Shown one piece after another: positions 45,032 to 54,663 of a stretch of DNA of 64,000 nt. Position 1 is the stretch's first letter; each line of letters starts with the position of its first letter. This DNA is from Sphingobacterium sp. BN32 (GTDB lineage: Bacteria > Bacteroidota > Bacteroidia > Sphingobacteriales > Sphingobacteriaceae). A program made the position numbers and the translations under genes. Location: the NCBI RefSeq assembly GCF_030503615.1, contig NZ_CP129963.1, positions 3,720,001 through 3,784,000 of the forward strand. Direction: 5' to 3'. The notes under the pieces are model-generated. The model made no database searches and was not told where the DNA came from. It was given only the letters and a program-made list of their open reading frames with translations.

Positions 45032-45562
45032 TTATCCTTCTGTTTCTTCTGTGTTTTCTTCAGCAGCTTCTTCCGTAGCTTCTTCTGCAGCAGCTTCTTC
45101 AACTGGCGCATTTTTAGCAGCGATAGCAGCAGCTTTTTCTTCTTTTTTCTTAGCTTCAGCAGCAAGAGCAGCTTTTTTAGCTTCTCCTTTAGATTGTGCT
45201 AAGCCAGATTTTTTACCTTCGATTTTCGCATCGTTTCCTTCAGTCCAAGCAGCGAATAATTCTTCTGCTTTAGCCTCATCGAAAGCACCTTTTTTCACAC
45301 CACCTTGTAAGTGTTTTTTGTAAAGAACACCTTTGTAAGAAAGGATAGCGCGAGCTGTGTCAGTAGGTTGTGCACCATTGTTCACCCATGTTAATGCTTT
45401 ATCAAAATCTAAAATGATAGTTGCTGGGTTAGTGTTCGGGTTATAAGAACCGATACGCTCAATGAATTTACCATCACGTGGAGCACGTGCATCTGCTACT
45501 ACTACATGGTAAAAAGGTTTTCCTTTTTTACCGTGTCTTTGCAATCTGATTTTAGTTGCCAT
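45032..45562 (-). CDS. rpsP: 30S ribosomal protein S16
   Basis: The 176-residue protein begins with the conserved core [26 protein letters not shown] and [14 protein letters not shown]. The first 80-90 residues form the ribosomal domain. The remainder is an Ala/Lys/Glu-rich tail ending EENTEETEG, an extension common in Bacteroidota S16. It lies alone, with its own -7 box and terminator; rimM, its usual downstream neighbour, is beyond the SusCD locus. Confidence 0.97.
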   Translation of the reverse strand: MATKIRLQRHGKKGKPFYHVVVADARAPRDGKFIERIGSYNPNTNPATIILDFDKALTWVNNGAQPTDTARAILSYKGVLYKKHLQGGVKKGAFDEAKAEELFAAWTEGNDAKIEGKKSGLAQSKGEAKKAALAAEAKKKEEKAAAIAAKNAPVEEAAAEEATEEAAEENTEETEG

Positions 45563-45620
45563 GTTTTAATTTATTTTATGTATTCAACATATCCCCCGTT
45601 GCTACATGCAGGAGGGGACG

Positions 45621-45628
45621 CAAAGATA
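45621..45628 (-). promoter_or_regulatory. -7 box of rpsP
   Basis: TATCTTTG on the minus strand; the predicted leader is about 55 bases and includes the GC-rich GTCCCCTCCTGCATG stretch. Confidence 0.55.
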
Positions 45629-45787
45629 CAAAAATTATAATGACTAAAAAGCTAAATATCAAAAGATTGTTAACGCAGCAACAAAGAAGAGAGAGCTGCC
45701 TCAAACCGTCGCTTCCTATTTCGGATTAAATTTGAGGATTAAGCCGATATTAACGATATTCAACCTCATAAATCCGCATTCATTGCT

Positions 45788-48700
45788 ATGTCAGGAAAAG
45801 CACCTCTAAAGATCGTTAAGGCATCTGCCGGATCTGGAAAAACATTCAGTCTTACAGTACATTACCTCAGCCTGTTGCTCGCAAAAGAAAGCAACTACCG
45901 AGAGATACTCGCCGTTACCTTCACCAACAAAGCAACCGCAGAGATGAAAGAACGTATTCTTTCCGTCCTGCATGGTCTTGCAATCGCTGATCCGCATAAG
46001 CATATTGAAAGTTACAGAAAACTATTATTAGAACAGTATCCCGAATGGGATGCCGGCACCTTGCAGGAGAAAGCATATCGCGTTTATCGACGCATCCTGC
46101 ACGACTATAGCCATTTCTCCGTTAGCACCATCGATGGGTTCTCTCAAAAGGTGATCCGTAGCTTCACCTATGAGCTTAATCTGGATGCGGCGTATGCCAT
46201 AGAGATGAATACCAATAAGGTTAAAAAAGACTTGACCATTATGCTGAATCAGCTTTTGGATGAGAAACCTGAACTATTGGAGTGGATTATTGCCTATGCG
46301 GAGCAAAAGATAGACAATAACGAAAACTGGAACTACCGACAGCAACTTATGGCATTGGCTGGTCTTATCTTCTCGGAAAACTTCCAGGAATTTGACTCCT
46401 TTTTGCTCACTGCTGACACCAATCAAGTTTTCAATCTACTGCAGAAAGAAATAGCCGAAAAGTCTAAGGCTTTCGTCGCGACTTTTTCGCAGGCCATCGA
46501 TGCCTTTAAGGAAACTGTCCGCTCCCTGGGCGTAGACGAGTCCGAGATGAAAGGCAAGTCTCGCAACAAGTTGATTTCCGCGAGTAAGGTCGAGAGCAAC
46601 CTGCATAAGATTAATGAAACGGACCTTCAAAAGCTATTTGATAAGTTCCTGATCCTTCAGGATAATGATGAGGCTTTTACCGACCAGCATAAAGAAGTTC
46701 GATATGATCTACAGATTGGTATTCAACCCGCGCTGCAGACTATCTTCGAGATACACAAACTATTTCCGAGCTATATTGCCTATAAAGCGGTCGAAGCAAA
46801 CCTATATTTCCTTCGCTTATTAAAGGAGATGAGCGACCTCTTGAGTTTATGGCGCAAGGAGAATGCATCGCAACTGATTTCAGACTCGCAGATTCTGTTG
46901 AACAAGCTAGGGTTAGATGAAAACAACGACCCCACTTTCATATGGGAGAAGATAGGGAACCGATACAATTATTTCCTATTTGATGAGTTTCAGGACACGT
47001 CTAGGATTCAATGGAAAAATTATAGTCCCCTCCTGCTCAACGCCCTGGCAAATTCGCAAGGTAAAATGAGCGAGCATCTTATCGTTGGCGATGTCAAACA
47101 AAGTATCTATCGTTGGCGAAACGGCGATTGGCGGATCTTGCTGCAACAAGTCGAGCAGCAGGTATCCGACTCGTTCCACCTGAACGAGCAATCTAGGCCA
47201 CAATTTATTGACCAAGGTGCGCTGCTGACCAACTACCGCAGCTTGCCGAATATCATTAAGCTGAACAATTACCTCTTCAGCAGTATCCCTCAATTGATGC
47301 AGCAGGTATTGAACGAGCAGGTACTCGAATCGCTGAACAAGGAAGGTAGGGAATGGTGGACGGCTACGGGGAATGATCAGATGCTGATCAAAGCTTACGA
47401 GGGTAGCAATCAGGAACTCCCGGAGCAGCTGCAGGCAGATGATGCGAATCAAGGTTCTATAGAAATAACCTTTCTTCCGGTAGAGAATGGCGCGTACAGG
47501 CGCAATCAGGTCGAGGAAGCATCGATCGATGCCCTCTGCGAAAAGGTTGCCGAGTGGATCAGCAGCGGACGCTACAAGCCTTCGCAGATCGGTATCCTCG
47601 TTCGCAGTAATGCACAAGCGAGACTCCTTATTCAGCAATTGATGGATTACAAAAACACCCATCAGTTGAATTATGAGGTGATCTCTGGCGATGCGCTTAC
47701 TTTGGTTTCGAATCATGCGATCCAGCTATTGGTCGAAACATTCAAAGCGCTAGTCTACCAGTCGGATAAGCATGTTATTCAACATGCCAACATGGCTTAC
47801 CTCTATCAACTAAGCAAAGGGAACTCTGCCTTTGACCAATCTTATTGGTTAAAATTCAGAGACAATAATATTCAGGAACTTCGGGGTTTAGTGCCTGATG
47901 AACTGATTGCACAATGGGATGCATTGCAGAAGATGCCGTTGATACATCTTTCCGAGAAATTGATCGAGATATATGGATTGACCGACGAAAATAGCATTCA
48001 CCTGCCCTATTTATTGGCATTTAAAGATATCATTACCTCCTTCTCTGCCATGGGCGAGCGCGGGTTGATTCAATTCCTGGAATATTGGCTGGAGGATGGC
48101 GAAAAAGCAGTTCTCCCAAGCAACGGAAAGATTGACGCGATTGAGGTTACCACCATACATAAGTCTAAAGGACTGGCATATGATGTGGTTATGCTTCCTT
48201 TCTGTTCTTGGAGCTTAGACGGGATGTCGCGAGGCGACTTTTGGATTAATGTAGAAAACAGTCCCTTTGCTGCCTTAGGGAAGATTCCTATAAAATACAG
48301 TAAATCCCTCGGCAACTCGATATTCTATCAGCAGTATTTCGAAGAGATGCTCTTCAACTACATGGATGCGTTAAACACGTTCTATGTCGCCAATACCCGT
48401 GCGAAACAGCACTTATACATTTCCGCTCCGCAGTTTAAACAGACTGTTGACAAGAAAACCGGTGAAATTAAAGGTTTTGAACCGAGCAACGAGTATATTT
48501 CTGATATATTGATACAAGCCCTCTCTGCCGACAACGCGGTATTCAAGTTGGAAAACAATCAGCTCAATATACAGCATATCATCAGCAAAACGGATGAAGC
48601 TTTAAAAGCCGAAGGCAATTATATTGCGCTTCAACATTATCCGATTTCCAATGTCTTAGAGAAGGAATGGGAACATGCAAGCACGAGAAGCATCAACAAT

Positions 48701-49144
48701 ATCCTGATGATGGAGAAGGCGGCGCAATACGGCGTACTGGCCCATGAAATCGTATCGGAGGCATCACAGGAAAAGGATATTGACTTACTGATCGATAAAT
48801 ATATTCAGGAAGGCATTCTCTCTATGGAAGACCGGGAGGCATTGCTGCAGGAAATTCACGAAATATGGCATCACCCGCAAATCAACAGCTGGTTGAATGG
48901 TGATTTCAAGATTTGGAACGAAGCAAGCATTATTACCGCCGATGGCGAAACTATTCGTCCGGACAAGGTATTTACCAGCCCGAATAGCACCATTGTGCTT
49001 GACTTCAAATTTACCCAGGGAGACTATGTTGGCCACAAGGCGCAGGTCGATAAATACATGAAAGCCATCCGAAATGTAGGTTATGAAAACGTGAAAGGCT
49101 ATCTGTATTATGCCAAATCAAAACAATTAGTAGAAGTTATTTAA
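45788..49144 (+). CDS. AddA/RecB-like UvrD-type helicase-nuclease
   Basis: The 1118-residue protein is a superfamily 1 DNA helicase with a C-terminal PD-(D/E)xK nuclease. Walker A is ASAGSGKTF at residues 12-20, followed by AVTFTNKATAEMKERI. Walker B is FDEFQDTS at about 398-405, and motif V is TTIHKSKGLAYDVVMLPF near 785-800. The nuclease has ILMMEKAAQYGVLAHEIV and VLDFKFTQGDYVGHKAQVDKYM near 1068-1088. With the next gene (9-bp gap) it forms an AddAB-type complex that resects double-strand breaks for RecA. Confidence 0.93.
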   Translation: MSGKAPLKIVKASAGSGKTFSLTVHYLSLLLAKESNYREILAVTFTNKATAEMKERILSVLHGLAIADPHKHIESYRKLLLEQYPEWDAGTLQEKAYRVYRRILHDYSHFSVSTIDGFSQKVIRSFTYELNLDAAYAIEMNTNKVKKDLTIMLNQLLDEKPELLEWIIAYAEQKIDNNENWNYRQQLMALAGLIFSENFQEFDSFLLTADTNQVFNLLQKEIAEKSKAFVATFSQAIDAFKETVRSLGVDESEMKGKSRNKLISASKVESNLHKINETDLQKLFDKFLILQDNDEAFTDQHKEVRYDLQIGIQPALQTIFEIHKLFPSYIAYKAVEANLYFLRLLKEMSDLLSLWRKENASQLISDSQILLNKLGLDENNDPTFIWEKIGNRYNYFLFDEFQDTSRIQWKNYSPLLLNALANSQGKMSEHLIVGDVKQSIYRWRNGDWRILLQQVEQQVSDSFHLNEQSRPQFIDQGALLTNYRSLPNIIKLNNYLFSSIPQLMQQVLNEQVLESLNKEGREWWTATGNDQMLIKAYEGSNQELPEQLQADDANQGSIEITFLPVENGAYRRNQVEEASIDALCEKVAEWISSGRYKPSQIGILVRSNAQARLLIQQLMDYKNTHQLNYEVISGDALTLVSNHAIQLLVETFKALVYQSDKHVIQHANMAYLYQLSKGNSAFDQSYWLKFRDNNIQELRGLVPDELIAQWDALQKMPLIHLSEKLIEIYGLTDENSIHLPYLLAFKDIITSFSAMGERGLIQFLEYWLEDGEKAVLPSNGKIDAIEVTTIHKSKGLAYDVVMLPFCSWSLDGMSRGDFWINVENSPFAALGKIPIKYSKSLGNSIFYQQYFEEMLFNYMDALNTFYVANTRAKQHLYISAPQFKQTVDKKTGEIKGFEPSNEYISDILIQALSADNAVFKLENNQLNIQHIISKTDEALKAEGNYIALQHYPISNVLEKEWEHASTRSINNILMMEKAAQYGVLAHEIVSEASQEKDIDLLIDKYIQEGILSMEDREALLQEIHEIWHHPQINSWLNGDFKIWNEASIITADGETIRPDKVFTSPNSTIVLDFKFTQGDYVGHKAQVDKYMKAIRNVGYENVKGYLYYAKSKQLVEVI

Positions 49145-49153
49145 GCGATCCCT

Positions 49154-52045
49154 ATGAACAAAGCATTTCTACGCCTAGTAGCAGAAGATATACAAAAACG
49201 ATATGGCAAAGATATCGCTGATATTGCCGTCGTATTCAACAATAAAAGACCGATTACCTACTTGAAAAAACATCTTGTCGATGTCTATCAGCAGGCAATC
49301 TGGTCGCCACAATTCTATACCATTCAGGAGTTCTTTAGCTTGTCGACCAGTAAAGTACAGGCGTCTTCGATTAGTCAGTTCTTCTATTTATACGAGCTTC
49401 ACAATGAGTTGCTTGCCAAGGAGGGCGTCGAACCGGAAACCTTAGAGGAGTTTTATCCCATAGCGGAGATTATCCTCAGCGACTTCAGTCAGCTAGACTA
49501 CGACCTGGTCGATATTGCGCATATCTTTATGGAGCTTTCCGACACAACGGAGATTGAAATTGCCTTCCAGCATTTCACACCCGAACAGCAGGCATTTATC
49601 CGGCAGTTCTGGCAGTCGTTCAGCATACAAGGACATACGGGAGTGCAGAAAAGATTTCTTCGCTTGTGGCGCCGATTACCCACATTATACAGAGCGTTTA
49701 AAGAGCGTTTGCAAGCCGAGGGGCAGACAAATTTCCCGACCATTTACCGCGATTTAGCGGAAGGGAAGGAAGAGAACAAGACCTTTGTGGATCAATTTAA
49801 GCAAGTTCTTTTTGTGGGCTTCAATGCCCTTAACCGAGCCGAAGCAAAACTATTCAGGGAATGGCAGGAACAGGGCAAAGCGCTTTTCTATTTCGATGCC
49901 GACAGCCATTATCTGGATGATAAGCTGCAGGAAGCCGGTCTGTTCATCCGACGCAATATCTTTCAAACGGGCTTATTGAATGCTTTAGGCGATGTTCCAA
50001 ACATCATCGCGAACCGAGCAGACGATGTACATATTTATCAAAGTCTGGGAAAGATTAGTGAAACGAAGTTACTGTACGATCTGCTGAGCAAACATCAGGA
50101 TGAGAGCAAGTCATCCGCTATTCTACTTGCCGATGAAGGTTTGCTCGTTCCGCTTTTGCAGAGTTTGCCTTATACCGATGTAAATATTACAACGGGTTAT
50201 CCATTGATTCAGTCGCCAATCTATGGTTTGTTAGATCTTTGGATGAATGTGCAGGTTTTGATATCTCAGCAGCATAAAGAAAAGATTCCTTATCAGCTGC
50301 TGGAAACCTACCTGACCAACCCGATGAGCAAGGTATCGAAGAAACAAAAACAACTAATTCAAACCGAGTCGGCAGATAAGCAATTGTTTGAAGTGGAGGT
50401 TAAGGATATCGATATCAGCGAATCGGTGCTGCCGCATTTCTTCCGCAAATTACCGTCTCCGGAACAGACCATACCAACCTTAAGCGCGATGATCGACAGC
50501 TTATTGCTTTCGCTGGCAGATAACGACCGCATCCGACAGATTGAGTCTAACCTGTTGATGGAAACGAAGAAGGTTTTGAATCAATTGCAACTCGGTTTCT
50601 CCAATCTGGGTAAACTGAGCATCGGGTTCCAAATCGGGTTGATCAGAAAGGCTCTCGGACCCATTAGCTCGGCGATTGAAGGTAATCCGCTAAAAGGTCT
50701 GCAGATCATGGGGCTGTTGGAAAGCCGCTGTTTAAATTTCGATCAGGTGTATATTTTGGGGGCTAATGAAGGTATTTTGCCGAAGACATCGAATTCTCCG
50801 ACTTTCCTGCCCAACAATTTAAGGAAAGCATACGGTCTCCCGGTATTAGAAAATCAAGACGCCCTATCGGCCTATTTATTCTATCGTCATTTCCAATACA
50901 GCAGTGATATTCATCTGTTCTACAATGCTGTGGTCAGTGAGAGTAGTTCGGGCGAGGAAAGCCGCTTCATCAAACAATTAGAATTTGAAACGAAGTTCAA
51001 CTTCATTAAACATACGCAACAGCAACTTTTGACTTTCCCGACGCAGCCGCAGGAATTGGTTATCGAGAAAACGGGCGAGGTATGGAATAAACTATATGGC
51101 AGCTACATCAAGCATGGGAAGCGTATTTCTGCATCTGCCTTCACCAGCTACCTGGCTTCGCCTTTGCAATTCTTCTTAAAATATGTCGCTGATATCAAGG
51201 AACCGCCTTCGATAAGTCAGGAATTCGAGATGAATAAACTCGGTACTGTCATCCATGAAAGCATGGAAGAACTATTGGCACCGCTCAAGACGGTAGATGA
51301 TTTTATTCCGACCGAAAGCTTAAAAGCAAAGCTGCAAATTGCGGATCAAGTAGTGCTGAAGCAGATTGGCAATGAATACCTGACAAGTTTCAATACGGTC
51401 GATGAACTCAATAGCTTGCAGCGTATCATGCATAAGATTGCGACGGAGTATGTGAAAATGTTCTTGCAGTATGATATCGACCAGTATGAAGCAATCCGGA
51501 TTGTCGAGCTCGAAAATAGCGACGACTATATCCTGGACTTCCCTATTGAAATAAACGGCAGCATTGAAACGGTTAGCTTATATGGTATTATCGACCGCGT
51601 GGATGAAGTCCTTACGAAAGACGGGCAGACGAAGCTTCGTATTGTGGATTACAAAACGGGCGCTGATAGTGTAAAATTCCGAAACCTGGATGTGGTTTTT
51701 GCGGCAAATACAGAAAACAAGGCGCTTGTGCAAACGCTATTCTATGCTTATGTATATGAACAAGTAACCGGCCTACGCAATCTTGAGCCACATCTATATG
51801 TCGCAAGGCGTATGCGTGAAGATGGGACGGTCTTTAAAAATAATACCGGTAGCTTTGTGCTTAGTGATCAAACATTGGCTGAGCAGAAAGATGTTTTTGT
51901 GGCTTTTCTGAAAAGCACATTAGAGGAGCTCTTCGATCAGCAGGTACCGTTCAAACATAATCCCGAAGCTGTGGTTTATCCTTCAGATCCTTTTACACTG
52001 TTTTATAAGTATAGCGTGAAGGAAAGCGCAGAAGAAAGTATTTAG
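49154..52045 (+). CDS. AddB-like nuclease subunit without Walker A or Fe-S cysteines
   Basis: The 963-residue protein pairs with the AddA-like helicase. It has the inactivated-helicase plan of AddB (VYILGANEGILPKTSNSPTFLPNNLRKAYGL) and a C-terminal nuclease: SASAFTSYLASPLQFFLKYV, LGTVIHESMEELL and the catalytic IVDYKTGADSVK. The N-terminus (VVFNNKRPITYLKKH) has no P-loop. The whole chain contains one cysteine (ESRCLNF), so the four-cysteine Fe-S staple of classic AddB is absent. The TAG stop is the first heptamer of a tract. Confidence 0.88.
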   Translation: MNKAFLRLVAEDIQKRYGKDIADIAVVFNNKRPITYLKKHLVDVYQQAIWSPQFYTIQEFFSLSTSKVQASSISQFFYLYELHNELLAKEGVEPETLEEFYPIAEIILSDFSQLDYDLVDIAHIFMELSDTTEIEIAFQHFTPEQQAFIRQFWQSFSIQGHTGVQKRFLRLWRRLPTLYRAFKERLQAEGQTNFPTIYRDLAEGKEENKTFVDQFKQVLFVGFNALNRAEAKLFREWQEQGKALFYFDADSHYLDDKLQEAGLFIRRNIFQTGLLNALGDVPNIIANRADDVHIYQSLGKISETKLLYDLLSKHQDESKSSAILLADEGLLVPLLQSLPYTDVNITTGYPLIQSPIYGLLDLWMNVQVLISQQHKEKIPYQLLETYLTNPMSKVSKKQKQLIQTESADKQLFEVEVKDIDISESVLPHFFRKLPSPEQTIPTLSAMIDSLLLSLADNDRIRQIESNLLMETKKVLNQLQLGFSNLGKLSIGFQIGLIRKALGPISSAIEGNPLKGLQIMGLLESRCLNFDQVYILGANEGILPKTSNSPTFLPNNLRKAYGLPVLENQDALSAYLFYRHFQYSSDIHLFYNAVVSESSSGEESRFIKQLEFETKFNFIKHTQQQLLTFPTQPQELVIEKTGEVWNKLYGSYIKHGKRISASAFTSYLASPLQFFLKYVADIKEPPSISQEFEMNKLGTVIHESMEELLAPLKTVDDFIPTESLKAKLQIADQVVLKQIGNEYLTSFNTVDELNSLQRIMHKIATEYVKMFLQYDIDQYEAIRIVELENSDDYILDFPIEINGSIETVSLYGIIDRVDEVLTKDGQTKLRIVDYKTGADSVKFRNLDVVFAANTENKALVQTLFYAYVYEQVTGLRNLEPHLYVARRMREDGTVFKNNTGSFVLSDQTLAEQKDVFVAFLKSTLEELFDQQVPFKHNPEAVVYPSDPFTLFYKYSVKESAEESI

Positions 52046-52098
52046 TAGTTAGTAGTTGTTTAGTAGTTAGTATATAGTAGTTAGTATTTAGACCGAAC
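52043..52098 (+). repeat. Heptamer tract on the addB-like stop
   Basis: TTTAGTAGTTAGTAG begins with the TAG stop and continues, with one slip, to TTAGTATTTAGACC. Confidence 0.8.
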
Positions 52099-52168
52099 GT
52101 GTCTATATTAATGCTTCTCTGATTCCAACCAATTTCTCGAATAGACAAACGTTCAATAACATAATCTG

Positions 52169-53080
52169 ATGTTAGAAGTTAATTTTAGAATCAAAGTTTT
52201 TTACCATGCTGCGAAGAGCTTAAGCTTTACGAAGACTTCGCGTGAGCTTTTTATCAGTCAGCCTGCGGTTTCGAAGCATATTCAAGAGCTGGAAAGCCTG
52301 GTGGGCCATGCGCTGTTTTTGAGGAATGGGAACAGGTTACAGCTGACGGAGGCTGGTAGAACATTGATGGAAGCAGCTAGTACCATTAGCAAACAGTATG
52401 AATTGCTCGATTACAGGCTTGGGCTTTTAAATGATAAACTGAAAGGTAACCTCGTTATTGGCGCAAGCACTACCCTATCGCAGTATATCCTACCGCAACT
52501 TATCGCGAAATTCACCGAAGAAAATCCTTTAGTCAATATCAAGTTATATAATGGTAATACAGCGCATGTAACAAAGTGGTTATTCGAACAGAAGATTGCG
52601 CTGGGGTTCGTTGAAGGTTTGGCGGAGGACAAGTCTTTAAAATACACGAAAATATTAGATGACCAACTGATCTTTATTGCCCGCAGTAGTCATCCGATCT
52701 TTAAAAAACCGGAGCTTTCTATAGCTGATTTCAGTCAACAAGAATTTGTTTTTAGAGAACCCGGTTCGGGAACAAATGACATCGTCTTCCAACGGTTTAA
52801 AGAGATTGGCATTGACGCAAAACACCTGGTCAACCGTGTTGAAATGTCTAGCTCAGAGTCAATTAAGAAATACATCCAGCATAAAGACAGTATTGGGATA
52901 CTTTCGAAATTCGCTGTGAAAGAAGAGATGGAGAGCGGCAAATTAGTGGAGGTCATGAACGACAGGTGGGCTATTGCGCGAAACTTGTATCTCGTCCATC
53001 TTCATGGTGAAGTTTCGGACCTTCCAAAGCAATTCCTGCGATTCCTCAATCGGGAATTGAAAAGCTTCCATAACATATAG
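52169..53080 (+). CDS. LysR family transcriptional regulator (CysL/YeiE/CbbR-like)
   Basis: The 303-residue protein has the N-terminal LysR helix-turn-helix (AKSLSFTKTSRELFISQPAVSKHIQELE, residues 13-40) and the effector domain with LVIGASTTLSQYILPQLIAKF and VFREPGSGTNDIVFQRF. These resemble the CysL/YeiE/CbbR group linked to sulfur or carbon metabolism. It precedes tsdA on the same strand. Repeats of ATAAC/GTTAT in 10-bp steps overlap its stop codon and sit at the distance expected for an activator site. Confidence 0.9.
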   Translation: MLEVNFRIKVFYHAAKSLSFTKTSRELFISQPAVSKHIQELESLVGHALFLRNGNRLQLTEAGRTLMEAASTISKQYELLDYRLGLLNDKLKGNLVIGASTTLSQYILPQLIAKFTEENPLVNIKLYNGNTAHVTKWLFEQKIALGFVEGLAEDKSLKYTKILDDQLIFIARSSHPIFKKPELSIADFSQQEFVFREPGSGTNDIVFQRFKEIGIDAKHLVNRVEMSSSESIKKYIQHKDSIGILSKFAVKEEMESGKLVEVMNDRWAIARNLYLVHLHGEVSDLPKQFLRFLNRELKSFHNI

Positions 53081-53094
53081 TTATAAGGCATAAC
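53070..53094 (+). promoter_or_regulatory. Putative LysR binding site
   Basis: ATAAC, GTTAT, ATAAC start at 53070, 53080 and 53090, one helical turn apart. GTTATAAGGCATAAC contains TTA-N7-TAA, the CysL/CbbR-type pattern and a T-N11-A LysR box. It lies about 45-70 bases before the predicted tsdA start site. Confidence 0.6.
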
Positions 53095-53127
53095 AGAATA
53101 CCGTTTTAGGAGACATGGAAAGTAGAC

Positions 53128-53135
53128 TAAGTTTG
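53128..53135 (+). promoter_or_regulatory. -7 box of tsdA
   Basis: TAAGTTTG ends 5 bases before the ATG; there is no clear -33 element, as expected for an activator-dependent promoter. Confidence 0.5.
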
Positions 53136-53140
53136 CTTCC

Positions 53141-54181
53141 ATGAAAAATGACCACAACCAACCTGTAAACTTACTCCGCGAGATCAATAAGCTGAGCAAA
53201 GTCGCCAAAGCGATGTCAATCCTTTTTGTAGTGCTTGTGTTCCTTATTTTCTTGCTACCTTTCATTCCCTACCAACAGCAGCATGCATCCGCTGCGGTCG
53301 AGCAGCCTTCGAAGGAAACGGATGGGCAGCTTTTGAATAGCGTGGAAGACTTCAAGTTGAGCCCCTATCCGGATACCGAAGATGGTAAAATGGCCGCCTA
53401 TGGCGAACAGCTTATCCGCGAGACGTATAAGTATTTGGGTCCTGAGGCTCCTAAAGTTGCTGCCTTTACCGGGAATCGATTAGCCTGTGCGTCCTGTCAC
53501 CTTGAGGCTGGCACCAAGGCCTATGCAGCGCCCTATGTGGGTCTAAGCGCCTTATTCCCTGTTTATAGTGGTCGTGATGGTAAGGTCGGCACTTTGGAAG
53601 ATCGCATCAACGGCTGTTTCGAAAGAAGCATGAATGGGAAGAAATTACCGATCGATAGCAAAGAAATGCTGGCTATGGTTAGTTATATCAAACATCTAAG
53701 TGCTGATGTAAAAATAGGCAAACGAATAAAAGGACAAGGATTTGTGGACTTAAAAGTGCCCGATCGCAAAGCTGACTTGAACCATGGACAACTCGTTTTC
53801 CAGAAACAATGCGTCTCTTGTCATCAACAGGACGGACAAGGATTGCCGAAATTGGCAAACAATCCGAAGGATGGCTATGTTTATCCACCATTATGGGGAG
53901 CGGACTCTTTCAATGATGGCGCAGGTATGGCGCGCGTTATTACTGCGGCAAAATTTATCAAGGGCAATATGCCTTTAGGCGTTGATCCGTCAGAGCCTAT
54001 TTTAAGCGACGAGGAAGCTTTTGATGTTGCCGCCTATATAAACTCCTTCGATCGGCCACAAAAGCCCAACAAGGAGCTGGATTATCCTGTCTTAAGCCAG
54101 AAACCTCGGGATGCCGCTTATCCACCATATGCAGATAACATCACACAAGAACAACATAAATACGGACCTTTTAATTTTTAA
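53141..54181 (+). CDS. tsdA: TsdA-like dihaem cytochrome c (putative thiosulfate dehydrogenase)
   Basis: The 346-residue protein has an N-terminal membrane anchor (residues 26-43) and two haem c sites, Cys116-x-x-Cys119-His120 and Cys224-x-x-Cys227-His228. Between them, Cys159 lies in RINGCFERSMNGK. In thiosulfate dehydrogenase TsdA a Cys in this same motif is the unusual axial ligand of haem 1 (His/Cys). Met277 (GNMPLG) suits the distal ligand of haem 2. TsdA joins two thiosulfates into tetrathionate in the periplasm, or runs in reverse. The neighbouring DsrE and anion-binding genes fit a sulfur role. Confidence 0.8.
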   Translation: MKNDHNQPVNLLREINKLSKVAKAMSILFVVLVFLIFLLPFIPYQQQHASAAVEQPSKETDGQLLNSVEDFKLSPYPDTEDGKMAAYGEQLIRETYKYLGPEAPKVAAFTGNRLACASCHLEAGTKAYAAPYVGLSALFPVYSGRDGKVGTLEDRINGCFERSMNGKKLPIDSKEMLAMVSYIKHLSADVKIGKRIKGQGFVDLKVPDRKADLNHGQLVFQKQCVSCHQQDGQGLPKLANNPKDGYVYPPLWGADSFNDGAGMARVITAAKFIKGNMPLGVDPSEPILSDEEAFDVAAYINSFDRPQKPNKELDYPVLSQKPRDAAYPPYADNITQEQHKYGPFNF

Positions 54182-54185
54182 GAAT

Positions 54186-54659
54186 ATGAAAAAATTTATT
54201 GTATTAGGCTGCTCACTATTATTGGGAATGAGCCTATACGCCCAAGACAACAAGACTATGGAAACAAAACTGACAGCCAATGCGCAGTATCAAGGCGCTG
54301 AAGCGCATAAGAAACACTATCAAGTAATCTACCAGCTGGATAGCAACAACCCCGATATTATTAAAAAAGCTATTCGAAACATCAATAACTTGCTCAACGA
54401 CCCTCGCCTGAAAGGTAAAGTCGAAGTCGAGTTGATTACCTTCTCAGGCGGTACTGAAGCACTGTTAAAAACATCAGCGTTCGAAACGCAGATCAAAGAC
54501 CTGATCAACAAAGGCGTACGGGTAGCACAGTGTAGCAACTCCTTGCAAGAGCGCAACTTAACCAAAGAACAGATGTTTGATTTTATTGGCTATGTTCCTA
54601 GTGGCAACGGTGAGCTTGTTATTCGCGGATCAGAAGGTTGGACCATCGTAAAACCATAA
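54186..54659 (+). CDS. Periplasmic DsrE-family protein
   Basis: The start at 54186 (MKKFIVLGCSLLLGMSLYAQ) gives a clean signal peptide; the longer frame reads into tsdA. The 157-residue protein shows the DsrE/F fold: HYQVIYQLDSNNPDIIKKAIRNINNLL, VEVELITFSGG and a single mature-chain cysteine, Cys116, in GVRVAQCSNSLQERN. In DsrE relatives a Cys at this place carries persulfide sulfur. It lies 4 bp after tsdA, hence cotranscribed. A periplasmic sulfur carrier is inferred. Confidence 0.8.
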   Translation: MKKFIVLGCSLLLGMSLYAQDNKTMETKLTANAQYQGAEAHKKHYQVIYQLDSNNPDIIKKAIRNINNLLNDPRLKGKVEVELITFSGGTEALLKTSAFETQIKDLINKGVRVAQCSNSLQERNLTKEQMFDFIGYVPSGNGELVIRGSEGWTIVKP

Positions 54660-54663
54660 TTTC

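Noticed and set aside
46976..47716. Long minus-strand frame of 246 codons
   Set aside because: It is fully antisense to the conserved AddA-like helicase and has no family features.
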